Source of the DNA: Desulfobulbaceae bacterium UBA2276
GTDB taxonomy: Bacteria; Desulfobacterota; Desulfobulbia; Desulfobulbales; Desulfocapsaceae
Direction of reading: 5' to 3'
Assembly (NCBI GenBank): GCA_002347085.1
Contig: DDWW01000059.1
Location: forward strand, 26,970-49,512
DNA length: 22,543 nucleotides
The first letter of the stretch is position 1, and each line of letters starts with the position of its first letter. The translations under genes and the position numbers were made by a program. The notes under the pieces are model-generated. The model was not told the DNA's origin. It ran no database searches and was given only the letters and a program-made list of their open reading frames with translations. This document shows, one piece after another, positions 22,027 through 22,543 of this stretch.

Positions 22027-22543
22027 ATGAATAAGTTGATGCGGAAATTGTTCATGGGGGGGCTTCTGGTTCTGTCAGCACATTCGGCCCTGGCCGGTAA
22101 TAATGCCGAGCAGGCCTTTTCTCTCTGGCCGGATACCGGGCAAACGAAATGTTATAATGATTCGGTCAGGATTCCCTGCCCGGCGGAAGGGGCCGACTTT
22201 TATGGTCAGGATGCGCAATACACGGGCCCGGTCAGGTCCTATACGTCACTTGCTGGCGGTATGGTCCAGGACAATGTCACCGGTCTGATTTGGGAGATGA
22301 AGGAAAACATGGATAGTGTCGCCGATTACACTAATCCCCATGATGCCGACAACACCTACTCCTGGTGCGATACCGATTCAAGAACCAATGGCGGGTATAC
22401 GGGAACCTGCGGCGCTAACGATACTACGGGCTTTCTCTCCGCCCTGAACAAGGCAAATTTTGGCGGTCATGACGATTGGCGGCTGCCGACCATCAAAGAA
22501 CTGGCCACTCTGGTTGATCTGAGTCAGGATTCTCCTGATATTG
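22027..22543 (+). CDS. Secreted DUF1566 (Lcl C-terminal domain) protein, 5' part only
   Basis: Runs off the right edge after 172 codons. Seen: a signal peptide (MNKLMRKLFMGGLLVLSAHSALAG, cut near residue 23-24); the DTGQTKCYND...IPCPAEGADFYGQDAQY stretch typical of these proteins; VQDNVTGLIWEMK; a Cys-bearing loop (YSWCDTDSR...YTGTCG); and DWRLPTIKELATLVDLS, the hallmark DUF1566 motif. The family is associated with the legiolysin-like/Lcl collagen-binding fold, and many copies per genome are common in sulfate-reducing deltaproteobacteria (from memory). Function here is unknown, likely surface or extracellular. The start has no good Shine-Dalgarno; ATG 22039 in the same frame is an alternative. 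Confidence 0.85.
   Translation, partial: MNKLMRKLFMGGLLVLSAHSALAGNNAEQAFSLWPDTGQTKCYNDSVRIPCPAEGADFYGQDAQYTGPVRSYTSLAGGMVQDNVTGLIWEMKENMDSVADYTNPHDADNTYSWCDTDSRTNGGYTGTCGANDTTGFLSALNKANFGGHDDWRLPTIKELATLVDLSQDSPDI

Overview
The window looks like chromosomal DNA of a Gram-negative, Desulfobulbales-like member of the former Deltaproteobacteria. This is inferred from three lipid A genes (lpxC, lpxK, lpxB), an E. coli-type GlnRS beside a GluRS, the long ~426-residue class II aldolase type, a Gfo/Idh/MocA-lpxB pair, and a DUF1566 (Lcl-type) secreted protein. The assignment comes from remembered protein families, not a search. Most of the window is compact housekeeping sequence. The unusual material sits in the spacers.

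Left part, minus strand (1-5.0 kb): gltX, glnS and accC (biotin carboxylase) run leftwards. There are plausible sigma70 promoters before gltX and before accC, and hairpin-rich repeats in the gltX-glnS and glnS-accC spacers. A divergent spacer (5014-5303) then leads to plus-strand fba (class II aldolase) and a UDP-glucuronate-epimerase-like SDR gene. These end at a strong bidirectional terminator shared with the convergent lpxK-lpxC pair (7.7-10.0 kb, minus strand).

Middle (10.3-16.7 kb, plus strand): a complete high-affinity branched-chain amino acid (or related amide) ABC transporter: livJ (periplasmic binding protein), livH and livM (permeases), livG and livF (ATPases). The cluster is interrupted twice. 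A terminator and a secreted beta-helix protein gene with an AT-rich 3' half lie between livJ and livH. A 181-bp element with 22-bp terminal inverted repeats fills the livM-livG gap exactly and leaves livG without a visible Shine-Dalgarno.

Right part (16.8-22.5 kb, plus strand): a Gfo/Idh/MocA oxidoreductase tightly coupled to lpxB; a 772-residue secreted FecR/Trp-rich protein with an Arg-Gly-Arg-Pro repeat tail; a 550-bp gene-free stretch holding a terminator, a degenerate repeat and a very large hairpin; and the start of a secreted DUF1566 protein cut by the window edge.

Two dispersed palindrome families run through the spacers. One is REP-like, with core ATGC-NNN-GCAT and arms that vary but still pair (15.1, 16.74-16.82, 19.1 and 21.5 kb). 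The other is a small hairpin with a conserved CTTAT-containing 7-nt loop and covarying stem (3.48, 10.17 and 15.12 kb, with degenerate relatives at 1.56 and 21.6 kb). No tRNA, rRNA, CRISPR array, intact transposase or prophage gene was seen.
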